Shown here: positions 1 through 12,000 of the stretch, in pieces
How the letters are laid out: each line of letters begins with the position of its first letter
How positions within the stretch are numbered: position 1 is the stretch's first letter
NCBI RefSeq assembly: GCF_028401415.2
Contig: NZ_CP171821.2
Location: forward strand, 3,100,001-3,164,000
Origin: Glaciecola sp028401415
Lineage (GTDB): Bacteria > Pseudomonadota > Gammaproteobacteria > Enterobacterales > Alteromonadaceae
Length of the DNA stretch: 64,000 nt
Reading direction: 5' to 3'
Translations under genes and position numbers: made by a program
The notes under the pieces: model-generated
The model's input: the letters and a program-made list of their open reading frames with translations, nothing else
What the model was told of the DNA's origin: nothing
Databases searched by the model: none

Positions 1-1521
1 CTTGGCCACTTCAATCAAAAATTCGTCACCTGCGTGATGACCAAGGGTATCGTTAATATTCTTAAATCGGTCTAAGTCGATAAACAGTACGGCAAAATTA
101 TGCTGTGGATGACGTCCTTTGCTTGAAATCGCAAGTTCAAGGCGATTGTTGAACATCACACGATTCGGCAGACCCGTAAGTGCATCGTGATGCGCATCAT
201 GAATGAGTTTAAGCTCAATCTCTTTGCGTTGCTCAATTTGCTGCTTCAGCGTTTGGTTGCTTAAATCAAGTTCAGCGGTTCGCTCTTTTACTTTTTTTGC
301 CAGCTGACGATTATAGTTTTTAAGTTCTTCAGCCGAGCGTCTGCGCTCAATAGCGACGGATATGTGCTGGGAAACAAAGCGTAAAATATCGAGATCGTCG
401 CTGTCGTAGTCATCGCTGTTACCATAGGTCTGTACTGCGATTACGCCTTCCACTTTGTTATTGAGCAAAAGTGGTGCACCCATCCAGGAGTTTCCATCTC
501 GTAACATTTTACGAGCGACTGACTCCTCAAGTAATTCAGCTTTGAGTAAGGAGTTAATGGTTTCTGCGTTGATTAAACATGCATCGCCCTTGCCATACAC
601 GTATTCTGTCAAGCCCTTACCTAAAGAACGGGTTTGCGAAGTGTCGTCAGACTTGCCCACGAAATAGGGAAAGCTAACACGCTGGTGTTCATCGTCAATA
701 ATCGCGATGTAACAGTTGGGCGCGTTGATCAGTCTTTGTAATATGCGATGGATGCTAGAGTAAAACTTGATGATGTCCAGTTCGGCGTTTGCCGATAGCT
801 CAGATATTTCGAATAAGGTTTTTTGCAAACTCTCCATTCGCTTACGTTCGCGAATTTCGTCTTCTAAACCCTGATTGGCCTCGCTCAATTGTTGTGTGCG
901 CTGGGCAATTAGCTGTTCGGTGAGTTCTCGGTGTTTAACTCTGTCAACGGTCGTTACGATATGCTGCGAGATGAACAGCAATACCTCATAATCATCTTCG
1001 GAATAGCGCACGTTGTCATGATAACTTTGCACGACCATTGCGCCTATCACATTACCATCACGTTTGAGGGGGACGCCAATTAAGTCAACGGGCGGTGTTC
1101 CTAATATTTCAAAACCGTGTTTTTCCGCAAGCGTGTCGACATTTTCCTGGGTCATTACCAAGGTGTCACCACTTCGTAAAATATAGGCGGTTATGCCGGT
1201 TTTGATCTTTTCATACGATATTGACCGAACACGTTCTTCGTCTCGTTCGTCAACGAAATAAGAAAATTGAATACGTTCATCCTGTTTTTCATGAAACGCG
1301 ACGTAAAAGTTGTCTGCGGTCATAAAGTCGCGAACGACATTATGAATTTCAAGGTACAGGTTATCCAAATCGATAGCGGAGCTGGAAAGCTCGCTTATTT
1401 TATACAGGGCTTGTTGGATTTTTTCTGCGCGTTTGTAGCGCTCAGTGAGGCTTTGAAGCTCCGGTACAATCGCTCGGAGCTCCATTTCATCTAATTCACC
1501 AACTACTTCGAGTCTTTGCAT
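1..1521 (-). CDS. GAF-GAF-GGDEF signalling protein, 3' end cut by window edge
   Basis: The frame is open from an ATG at 1521 to base 1, giving 507 residues; the C-terminus lies outside the window. Two GAF-like sensor domains are visible at about residues 35-190 and 235-385, each preceded by a coiled-coil helix. They are followed by a linker helix and the start of a diguanylate cyclase domain, recognisable by DALTGLPNR near residue 443, FIDLDRFKNIND and LGHHAGDEFL. The GGDEF signature itself should lie just beyond the edge, so catalytic competence, and whether an EAL domain follows, cannot be judged. No transmembrane segment or signal peptide is seen, so this is probably a soluble cytoplasmic enzyme making cyclic-di-GMP in response to a ligand or redox cue. 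The gene follows the cytochrome c5 gene on the same strand after about 50 bases. The family call is firm; the signal sensed is unknown. Confidence 0.88.
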   Translation of the reverse strand, partial: MQRLEVVGELDEMELRAIVPELQSLTERYKRAEKIQQALYKISELSSSAIDLDNLYLEIHNVVRDFMTADNFYVAFHEKQDERIQFSYFVDERDEERVRSISYEKIKTGITAYILRSGDTLVMTQENVDTLAEKHGFEILGTPPVDLIGVPLKRDGNVIGAMVVQSYHDNVRYSEDDYEVLLFISQHIVTTVDRVKHRELTEQLIAQRTQQLSEANQGLEDEIRERKRMESLQKTLFEISELSANAELDIIKFYSSIHRILQRLINAPNCYIAIIDDEHQRVSFPYFVGKSDDTSQTRSLGKGLTEYVYGKGDACLINAETINSLLKAELLEESVARKMLRDGNSWMGAPLLLNNKVEGVIAVQTYGNSDDYDSDDLDILRFVSQHISVAIERRRSAEELKNYNRQLAKKVKERTAELDLSNQTLKQQIEQRKEIELKLIHDAHHDALTGLPNRVMFNNRLELAISSKGRHPQHNFAVLFIDLDRFKNINDTLGHHAGDEFLIEVAK

Positions 1522-1571
1522 TGACTGGTGTAACCCTTCAGTTTAGCTCGAAAGTATCGATGAACTCCTTT

Positions 1572-1973
1572 CTAGATACCTTCAATCATATATTCGATAG
1601 CGGACTTAATGTCGTCGTCATTACAATCGCCACATGCCCCCATGGCAGGCATTGCATTGATGCCGTTCACCGCGTTTTTCCACACTTGGTCGAAACCTTT
1701 TTCGTCAAGCCGCGGTTGCCAGTCTGCTGCAATTTGTGTCTTAGGTGCGCCCAGCACGCCTACTGCGTGACAAGCTGTGCATGCAGCTTTATATATTTCC
1801 TCGCCAGAGCGAGGACCAGCGGCAGCCGCTGAAGCTGACGCAGCGCCAGCAATATTCACCTTACCAACTGGCTTTATGCGCTCGGCAATGTCTTCGTTGC
1901 TCATGGTTTGAGCGACAGCGACCGACAAACTCACACTCGTCACTGCCAATGCCAATAGTGATTTTAATTTCAC
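1572..1973 (-). CDS. Cytochrome c5 family periplasmic c-type cytochrome
   Basis: The 133-residue protein has a clear Sec signal peptide (residues 1-21, cleavage after AVA) and an Ala-rich linker. A mono-haem cytochrome c domain follows with the haem-binding motif C65-T-A-C68-H69. Met108 in NAMPAM is the likely axial ligand. The extra pair C114-G-D-C117 near the C-terminus is the disulfide typical of cytochrome c5. Such proteins shuttle electrons in the periplasm toward terminal oxidases or other acceptors. The ATG at 1973 has a purine-rich ribosome site (aggaga) just upstream. The downstream GAF/GGDEF gene is on the same strand and may be cotranscribed. The identification rests on the haem motif plus the C-terminal cysteine pair and is secure at family level; its specific redox partner is not evident. 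Confidence 0.93.
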   Translation of the reverse strand: MKLKSLLALAVTSVSLSVAVAQTMSNEDIAERIKPVGKVNIAGAASASAAAAGPRSGEEIYKAACTACHAVGVLGAPKTQIAADWQPRLDEKGFDQVWKNAVNGINAMPAMGACGDCNDDDIKSAIEYMIEGI

Positions 1974-2365
1974 ACAATTCTCCTGCGAAGGTTTAAAACA
2001 TCAAATTCGCCTGATTATAACGACATCGTCATGCATCACAACAACTTGTTGCCGATGTTTGCATTTAAAACCGTAGCGTGCTCATGACAAGCAGCAACAA
2101 AACGAAGCATTTGCTATGTCTTTATCGGTCAATTCTTCACTAACCTTAGTATAATGAATGCAAAAAATAAGATATCAATTGAGGCTTTTCGCCGAGCTTG
2201 TTGCAGTCGTTTAATGAATTTGCATTAAGCATTATTGAATATCATGATGTCGGTGTCTGCCGTTGTAAATTGAAAATCCTTACGATAGCCTGCTTAGGAG
2301 CTTGTTTCAGCGCTCTATAAACACGTTTTTTATGTAAAGACAGAAGTCAACGGTGAGACCAAATC
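1974..2365. other. Divergent intergenic region (392 bp)
   Basis: This AT-rich spacer separates the leftward cytochrome c5 gene from the rightward lipoprotein gene. A TATAAT hexamer lies at 2150-2155 and could be the -10 element of the lipoprotein promoter, but there is no convincing -35 at the right distance, so the call is weak. No small open frame, strong hairpin or RNA gene was seen. Confidence 0.35.
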
Positions 2366-2725
2366 ATGCTAAATAGATTGAAACTTAGCGGCATTTTATT
2401 GATTGCGCTTTTATTGGCTGCATGTAACAGCACCATGGATGAAGAGCGCGATACCTGGGTAGGCAGGACGGAAGCTGAACTTATCGCAGAAAAAGGTCAG
2501 CCCAATCGAGTACTTCCCAATCGCCGTGGAGGAGTCATCCTGCAGTACATTCGCTCCGATGTAACCGGTTCAACCGCAGGGGGCTTTGGTTCTGCCGGAG
2601 GCGGAAATGCAGGCGAAGGTGTTGCGACGTATTCGGCTGGCTCTGTAACCACCACTCAGCGATTCACTGCTTATTATGTGGATGAAAAAGGGGTCATTAC
2701 CAAAATTACTTCAAAAATGATGTAG
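2366..2725 (+). CDS. Small outer-membrane-type lipoprotein, BamE/SmpA-like fold suspected
   Basis: The 119-residue protein begins with a type II signal peptide and lipobox LLAAC, so Cys20 should be lipidated. The mature part starts with a TWVGRTEAELIAEKGQP motif. This resembles the helix that opens the SmpA/BamE-like fold, where a Gly-x-(S/T) helix cap is followed by a Gly-x-Pro turn. A Gly/Ala-rich loop (about residues 67-90) and two beta strands ending in FTAYYVDEKGVI follow. It is probably a periplasmic-facing lipoprotein of the outer membrane. It stands alone between two long spacers, so context gives no function. I am sure that it is a lipoprotein and only moderately sure of the fold. 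Confidence 0.8.
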   Translation: MLNRLKLSGILLIALLLAACNSTMDEERDTWVGRTEAELIAEKGQPNRVLPNRRGGVILQYIRSDVTGSTAGGFGSAGGGNAGEGVATYSAGSVTTTQRFTAYYVDEKGVITKITSKMM

Positions 2726-3082
2726 CAATATTGACAACATACATAATAAAAAAAGATAAATACGCCCTAGTCTTGAGGCAGTATTCTTTACACCTTAGGT
2801 CAAGTAAACACTTGTTATGCTTGAATTAATGGAAAAACTGTCTATTATTTAGCATCAAAATTATGTGTTGTCTTACGCGCGCACATGCAATTAACACATG
2901 TAATTGACCTAATAATTAGAACGTCAAGTCATCTAGAAATTGACGCTAAATAATGTTTCAACACACGGCATTTCTATGCTTGCTTGTTGGATTCGTCACT
3001 TTTAGTACTTCCGTTTTTACTCGCTTCAGTGTTGTCAGTTTAGCTGACACTCAATGTTATTTAATGCGTTTAAGGTGCGATT
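2726..3082 (+). other. Intergenic region upstream of the giant surface protein gene (357 bp)
   Basis: The spacer is AT-rich. Two TTGAC(C/G) boxes (2904-2909 and 2940-2945) could serve as -35 elements, and the second forms a small inverted repeat with CGTCAA at 2922-2927. No good -10 sits 16-18 bases downstream of either. There is no terminator for the upstream lipoprotein gene that I can recognise. The ribosome site aagg at 3072-3075 belongs to the next gene. Confidence 0.3.
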
Positions 3083-6000
3083 ATGGATGCTCGTCTGCAG
3101 GCTGGTCTTTTAGGGTTGGCGATTGTTGTCAGTTCAGGTTTAGGTGCAAATTCCGCACACGCTACTACCCCGCTTATCGATAACCAGCTTCCTGAGGCAG
3201 GATTAGCTGGTGAACAAGTTTGTTTTGGTGCGAGCTTCTCACATACCGGAGACCCAGGTTTCGGTCCTTATCTACAAGTGGTTACCGACTCAGATTTAAG
3301 CCTTAGCAGTGCAAGCTTGTTTGGAAACGGACTGACGGTTACCACTGTCGGTATTTTTCCAAGCACTGCGCCGTTCGAATTGACTGACCCATTTTCAAAT
3401 GAAATCGTCACCGGCATCGCTGGTCAAACGTTAAGTTTAGTCACCAAATCGGTGGGCTCGGTTGTAGAGGGTGGGCCAGAGTTAACCGCTGAGTTATGCG
3501 CCACTATCAATTCGGGTGCTGAAATTGGTACACCTTTAAACTTATCTATTGCTCCGGCCTATCGCTTTGGTGATACGTCTATCGGTGCTAACGGCCCTGT
3601 TATTGGAGTTGCCGTCAATAAAACGATTACGCCTGAGCTGTATGAGTACACATTTACTGCCAGCTCACCCGAGCAAGAAATCGCGCCTACTGCAGCGGGC
3701 GGCGTGCCATTTGTGCACACGATAAATGTAGCTGATGGCAGCACAATTTCGAATCTTAATGTGTCTCAAGTGCTCAATAGCGAAATGATAGCGCAGACTG
3801 TGCCTGTCATCACCGGAGGAACTGGCTGTGTCATAAGTACAGCGCCTGCGGTCGGCATAAACGGGGGTAATTTAGAGGTCGATTGCGCAAGTGTGACCGG
3901 TAGCGCAAGTACAGAGGATATATTAATAAGTTATCAGGCGATTGTTGATGATGTATTGAATACAGCCAGCTGTGCGGCTTTGCCAATTATTCATACCGGC
4001 GAGAGTGATGCACAGTTCCCGCCAGGAGCTCCGCTTAGCACGCTGAGTAACAATGCCTCATTTAGTGCAAAACACATCACCTTACAACAAAGTTTATCAG
4101 ATTCCTCGTTGATTCCTGGGCTGTCTTATACCGTTACCAACAGCATTCAGGTGAGTGATTATGCTGACCCCACTGCAGCAGGAATGATCATTACCGATAC
4201 ACTAAGCGATGGTTTGAGTTTCGATGCAGTCGGGTCACTTAGCGTCAACGGGGGCGCTAGCGTGAGCTATTCTCCGGTAATCACCACAAATGGCGATGGT
4301 ACACAGTCGGTAGTTTATAATTTGAACGATGCTGGTTTGAACATTGCGCCTGGCAATTCGGTCGTAATTAGCTATACCGTCATCGCAGAACAGACTTTTA
4401 GGCAAAGCTCGGCACCGGTGCTAGCGAACGATACACTTAATATCAGCAGCGCGCTTGCTTATGGTCTTGAAGGAGGCGCTAGTGCGTGTGCAGAAGATTC
4501 ATCATCCTCTGCAACCGTAACGCCCATCGGTATTGAAAAATCGATAGTGGGTGGTTTAAGCGATTTTGATCCAGGTGAGGGCATCAGTTTTCGTTTGCGG
4601 GTAAATATTCCCTCGGGCGATATTCCCGCTTTTTCTGTGACAGACTATTTACCGCTTGCCGTTTTTTCTGCCTCAGATATCAGCACGACATTCGGTGACA
4701 ACATTACTTTTAGCCCTGCCGATACCTTGGGACAAGCACCCACAATCACCATTGATGCAGCAACCAATGCCGTTATTTTAAGCTTACCTGCACAAACCGA
4801 TATTGCAGGTGAGGTAATTGAATATGATCTAGCAACAGCCATCAGCACTGACCCCTATGCAGACGGCCTTTTCCTTACCAATATAATACAATCAAACTCC
4901 GCTAATACTAATGGTGAACCGTCTGTTTTATTTGCCCCTGTTTCTTTTAGCGCCAAAGCACCAGTGCTTGAGGGCGTTCTGACGCAAACTCTACCCACTG
5001 TGAGAGATGCAGGTGATACCGTAGATTACATCCTAGAGCTAACGAATATAGGCAGTGCAAGCGCCTTTGATATTATGGTGGATGTGCCTGCTTCTGCTGG
5101 TTTAGAGACGGCTACACTAATTAGTGTGACCATTGATGGCATGGTTGCCTCAACATCTGGAAGTCTTGCGAGCGGAGATTTTACTATCACCGGTCCAGTT
5201 GCTCCTGCACAGGTGGTTGAATTGAACTTCTCAAGAGTGATTTCCGACGATGTTGTTCCCCTTCAATCGATTACGTCCAGCGCCACAACGTCATGGGCCA
5301 ATGCTATTGCCGCAGCGCCATTTCCTGATATTGTCACTGAGCAAACATTCAACATTGATAATTTAAGCATTACCACTACCGTCGATTCAGTATCTCCCGA
5401 AGGTTCGATGGGTAACGTTGTGGTAGGAGATGTGGTTACCTATCAAACCGAAGTGAGACTGCCAGAGAGTGAAATTGACGACTTCAATATTGATTTGGTA
5501 TTACCGGCAGGATTTACCTTTGTTAATGGAAGTGCGAGTGTGGATAGCGCAGGTTTTGTTGGCACCGTAGATGCCTCTCCCACTGCTTCAACGCCCGTTA
5601 TAGTGGGTGGTCAACAAAGCTTAGATATTGCATTCAGCGGCACTACCGCAACGACCTCAGATAATACCACGACCAATAACAGCTTTACCTTAACCTTTGA
5701 TGCGCTTGTGGCAGACGACTCAGCGAATGTGGCAATTAGTGCATTGCAAAACAAAGAATTGTCCTCAAGCGCCGATTTTACTGGCCGAACCGGCGCGACA
5801 GTATTGTCCAATGCAACAAGCTCGTTTGCGGAACATAATTTGAATGTAAGCACCGTAGCGACTAATTCCGATGGCGAGACGGGCGGTTTTGAAGCAGGCG
5901 ATGAAGTCACGGTTGAAGTGACCATTACCAACAACGGCACAGCACCCGCTTATGATGTCATTTTCGACAGTGTGGTAAATGGCGATTTATTTGATCTAGG

Positions 6001-9000
6001 CACCGTGACTGAAGACACTACACCCCCTTCATTTACCTTCAGCTATAGTAGCCCAACCGTCTCGTACACCGCGAGTAACGTGACCCTGAATCCTGGCGAC
6101 GATATTGTATTTAGTTATACCGCCGTTGTAAGAGACGACGTCCGAAGCGGCTCTAACTTTACCGTAACAAGCAGTGCCACGGGTTCAAGCTTGAACGGCA
6201 TGCCTGCGGTAGAGCGAGAGAATACACAATCTGATGATGCGATTTTGAATACTCAAACCCCCACAATTGGCAACTTACAGGTGATTAACACCAGCGAAGC
6301 ATGGTCGGATAACGCGCGTCGTGACATATTTGCCATTGGTGAGCTTGTAACCTATCAGTTTGAGGCAACCTTGCCAGAAGGCCTTACTAGTGAAAATTCA
6401 AGTAAAAGTCTGCTTTCCGTTGTATTGCCGCGCAGCTATGAATATCAAACAGGCTCTGCACTGATCCGCGGAGACTTTGACACCACACTCAATAGCGCCA
6501 ACGAAGGTGATTTGAACGCGACTGATACTGCCATTACCCCAAGTTTATCTGGGCAGCGCCTTAATTTTAATTTGGGTGATATCACCAACGAAGACGACGA
6601 TGCAGATGAAGAAAAAATCTTCATCACCTTCGACGTGCTGGTGCTCAACAATCGAAACAACAATCGGGGCAATCGTAAGAATGTAAGTGCTGAAATAGCG
6701 TTTATTAATCAAGCCTCGGTGCCACAGTCAAACACTACACGCGCAACATCGTTTATCGGTGAGCCTCGCCTTGAGTTGGCATACTCAGTCGCACCCACCA
6801 CTGTAAGGGGTAGCTCGAATGTCATTTTCGAAACCGTGTTTAGCAATCGTTCAAGTGGTTTAACGCTTCGTGCTTGGGAATTTGAACTTGAACAAACGCT
6901 TCCCGCTGAGCTCACTCCTGCCGCGCTTCCATTATTATCGGCAGTGCTCTCGCGCGGCAGCACAGATGTAACAGCCTGTGCTTCATTAGCAGGACAAGTC
7001 GTCACCCTCGATTCCAGCTGTTTGGCGGCAAACGATGCCTATCTGGGGTCTGGCGAAAGTATTACTGTACAGCTAGAAGCAGTCGTTGACCCGTTTATTC
7101 GCTTTGGCCAAAGCGCCAGCACCAGCGCGAGTGTTAAAGCAAGCAGTTTGCCTGGTTTGCGCGGTACGTCTGATGCGGCTCCGGGTGCGCCAAACAGCGA
7201 TAATGGTGAGCGAACCGGCGATAGGGTCGTCAACACATCTAATCAGTCGGTTAACGATTTATTTGTCATAAAAACCGCGTCAGTTATTGCAGAAACGCCA
7301 AGCATTGAGCTAAGTTTGAGCGATAGTAGCTTACAAGTAGGCGAAGTGCTAACCGTCACCCAGCAAATCGCATTGCCAGTGGGTACAACAGACGATTTCA
7401 TCGCCACGCTCGACTTACCAGATGGGCTCCTTTACGACAATAATGCCATTCGCATCACCACCCCCAGTAGCGATTTCAGCAACAGCCTTACACCCAATCT
7501 AACGCCAGGCTCTGGTAGCGACCCAATCAATCTGGATTTTGGCTCGGTAGTGAATTCAGCTGGCGATAGTCAGATTGTGACGGTAGAAATTGACCTTATT
7601 GTCGATAACGTGCTGGGCAATCAAAACGGCGAGATTTTGCCTATTGGGGCGAGTTTAGATTATGCTGATATCTTAAGTGATGTACCGAGTGACAATGCAG
7701 ATGTGCAAGTCATTGAAGCGAATCTAGAGCTTAGCCAAACTATCATAGAGGGTGCAACAGACGCAGATGCTGGCGATGTTGTGACTTATCGAACGGTCAT
7801 TTCCAATACATCAGCACAAGCGACCGCTTACAATGTAAGCTTTGCCGATGTTTTCGATGCACAGCTTTTGGGCGCGCCCGACGGCACTGGATCGGGTGTA
7901 TCATTTATTGATATTAATGTTGATAACCCTGGTAATGAGGTATTATTGACAGCTTCAGGTAGCGCTGTGGCAGTGAGCGACTTTGGCCAAGCGACCACAA
8001 GCACTGCCGATGACACTTTCGAACTAGACGGCACAATGATAATGCCTCCTAATTCAAGTATTACGCTTGAATATTCCGTTGCAATATCCAATACCGCAAC
8101 GGCAGGTGCGACATTGACGAATGCATCTGCACTGGCCTACACCAGTGATGAAGCAAGCTCAGGTCGAGATGGCAGTGACAGCGGTAGCGACGACGACAGC
8201 GATACACAACTGAATAATTACAACGAAACGACCTCCAGCTCACTCACCCTTGCAAACAACCTTGCCATTCAGTCACAGCTAAATGATATACACGCAGATA
8301 ATGACTTTGTGCCCGGCGAGTCTATCTTCATAGACATTCGATTGGATGTCAGTGAAGGGCAGGAGCCAAATACAATTATTACCAATGCCTTGCCAGTAGG
8401 CCTTGAGTTTATCGCAGCAACGGTGAATGCCGGTTCAAATATCAGCTATACGGGTGATGTAAGCGGTATAGTGGATGGAAGCAACAATGTGACCTTCGAT
8501 TTTGGCACTTTGACCAACGTTGCTGACAATGACCCAAGTGATGACTTCTTAGTGCTTACCCTTGAGGCGCGCGTTTTAGACATACCAAGTAACAGCGCAG
8601 GCACCACGCTTACCAATTTTGCAAGTGCAACAGGCGCGGGTACCAGTGTTGGACCCGCCGCAGTGCCTGTAGATATTGTTGAACCAAGCGTGACGGCCAC
8701 TATCTCAAGCGCCAAGGACGTGATTACTTTAGGTGATACCACCAGTTTCACTGTTGATATCCGTGCCACAGATTTAGCGGCTGACGCCTTTGATACCGAG
8801 TTTGAGATTGTTATCCCTAATGGTTTTACTTATCAGCCAGGCAGCCTCACCGGTCCGGGTATTATTGATGATAGTGATCCCACTCGACTCGTGGTGGATG
8901 TTGGCACGCTAAACGCCGCAGATGGCTCACTCTCATTTATTTTCGATGCTCAGCTAAACAACGATGCTGCCATTGGGACAGATTTTGAATTTGAGATTGA

Positions 9001-12000
9001 TAACGGCATGCATAGTTCGCAAGCCGGAGATGCTGATGAAGAAAGATCGTATGAATTTGTAAGCACACACACCGTGCGTTCAGACGATGCTAGTTTTATT
9101 GATGCAAGCCAAAGCTTGAGCATCGTGACTGACAACAACGGTAACGGTATTGCAGACCCAGGTGATGAGCTTGGAAAGTCGGTCCTAATTACTAACAATG
9201 GCCCGCGAGTGGATGGTGTAAGCTTTGACGAGGCAATACCTGATAATACCACTTATGTAGCAAGTTCGCTCAATACTACTAAAGGTACAGTAGACGACAG
9301 CACGAGTGCCAATGTTGATATTGGAGAGCTAGCCAGTGGTGAGCAAGTAACCATTAACTTTACCATTGAGGTGAACGCAGGCACGCCGGTAGGCACATTG
9401 ATTCAAGCTCAAGGTGTGGTAAATTCTGACTCCACCATACCAGAGCTGACGGATGCCGATGGCAATGATGCCAATGGTGATCAAGCTAACGAAATACGCG
9501 TCGGCGATAGCAGTGCACTTACCCCTGCGTTGAATGTCTCTCAAAGCATAAGTTTGCTTAGCGATATCAACAGTGACATGGCAGTAAGTGAAACCGATAT
9601 ACTGGAATTTAGCTACACTCTTAGCAATGTTGGCAATATGGACTTGACCAATATTGACCTTATAGATTTATTACCGAGCGGACTTAGCTATGTGCCAAGC
9701 TCAATCAGCATTGGCGGGCCAGCGGACGCTGGCGACTCAGCCCTTGTTACAGGTGCTGACATTGAAGCGACTATTGCAAGCCTTGCTGCAAATGAAAGCG
9801 TGACGATCACTTTGCAGGCAAGTATCGATAGTCCATTGGTTAATTTAGACGGTATTGCTGACACCGAAACATTTAGTGCGCAAGCTAGTGTGGTGAGCGA
9901 TCAAACACCTGCGCTGCTGTCTGATAGTAACGGCAACTTAGCCGATGGCGCGCAAGCCGCGACCATTACAGCCGTGGCGACAGGCGTAACGCCTGAGCCT
10001 GACGTTGTGGTGTCTCAATCCTACGTACTGGTCAATGACATTGATGGAGATGGTTTGGTCGACCCAGGCGACACCGTGCAGTTAGTGACAACAATCATTA
10101 ACAACGGTGCTGCCAATGCAGATGCTGTGACGGCAGGACAAAGCATACCTAGCAACACTACCTTAGTGCCTGGCTCTGAACAGACTAGCCGAGGTGTCAC
10201 AACTGACCCTGGTGCGGGCTTGTTCAACGCCAATATTGGTTCGATTGCGCCAGGCGAAACCGTAATTACCAGCTTCGATGTGGTGGTAGACGCCTTAAGT
10301 GCAGATACGGTGCTTAGTTCTCAGCAAATTGTTAGCGCGAGTAATTTTGCTGATACGGCATCCGACGCAAATGCAGATTTAAGCGACGGCGCTACACCAA
10401 CGCTCATTAATGTTTTTGTAGGCGATGCGCCCGAATATATGGTCTCTACTAGCCTCACTAATACTTCAGACAGCACTACAGCAGGCAATGAGTTTGTCCA
10501 AGGTGAAGGTTTGACCCTTGAACTAGATGCGACCTTCCCACAAGGGCTCACCCGCGATGGGCGACTCAGCTTTACGCTGCCGTCAGGAATGAGCTACGAA
10601 AGCGGCACCGCCCAAATCAAACGTCGATTTGATTCTGGTATTAGCGCGGGCGACAACCCGGGTAACGTCAATACCGCCGTAGATGACGTTTTTGTCACTG
10701 TGCCCGTCGTTGTCTCTGGGAGCACTGTGAGTATTGATTTAGGCAATGTGATAAGTACGGATAGCGACGCAGATCTTGCGGGCTTCGTACTTGCCATGGG
10801 AGTCGACACTAGCGCTCTGATCCCTAGCGCGTTAACACAAAGCTTCGCGATACAGAGCGCCCTAGCTTACAACGATGATGCGCTTATCGCGCGAAGCGCA
10901 CCCAGTAATAACGTAGACATGGTATTGCTTAATCGTCTCCCAACAGCCTCGCCCGATAGCTTGAGCGTGGATGAGGACAGCGGTGCATCTGTTATTACGC
11001 CGATAACAAATGACAATGACCCCGACTCAGGGCAAATGTTAATGCTTGTTTCGGCAGGTCCGGCAAGTGCAGGTGGAACGCTTAACGTTAACACCATGAC
11101 TGGCGCGATTGAGTATACGCCAGCGGACGATTTTTCTGGTACTGAGACAATCGCATATACGGTGACAGACGGTGCTGGAGGACAGTCCAGCTCCATTATT
11201 ACCGTGACTGTAAATCCACTGCCGGATGCGCCTGTCGCAAATCCTGATGCAGCAACTACTGCCGAAGAGACGCCAGTGACCATTGATGTTCTAGGGAATG
11301 ATACCGACGCCGATGGGGACGCGCTGACCGTTACGCTTGCTACTAGTCCCGACGGCACAGTGACAGTCAATCCAGATGGAAGTATCACTTTTACGCCAGA
11401 ACCCGAGTTTAGTGGCACGGCAACGATTGTTTATGAAATTTCTGATGGTAATGGAGGTACGGCTACGAGCAATGCTGTCGTGACCGTAGCGCCAGTAAAC
11501 GATGATCCAATCGGAACGGGGCAGTCTCTCACTACGCCGGAAGACACGCCTATTTCGTTTAATCCCCTAATTGGCGCAAGTGATCCAGACGGTGATGCAC
11601 TTAGGGTGACTAATGTTAGCGCCTCTAGTGGCACGGTAACGCTTAATCCTGATGGCACGATTAGCTTTATTCCGGCGCCGGACTTTACCGGAAGTGTGAC
11701 GATTACTTACGACATTGACGATGGCAATGGTGGTGTGGTGTCGGTAACGAGCACAGTTGATGTTACTCCTGTAAATGATGCGCCGGTGGCAAATGCGGAT
11801 TCCGCTGCGACACCAGAAGATACGCCTGTGACGGTGGATGTATTATCAAACGACACTGACGCTGATGGCGATGAACTTAGTATTGCAAGCGCTACCTCGC
11901 CAAACGGCACGGTAGCTATTCTACCAAGTGGTGAAATCGTGTTTACACCCAACCCCGACTTCAATGGTACAGCGCTCATTACCTATACCCTTGAAGATGA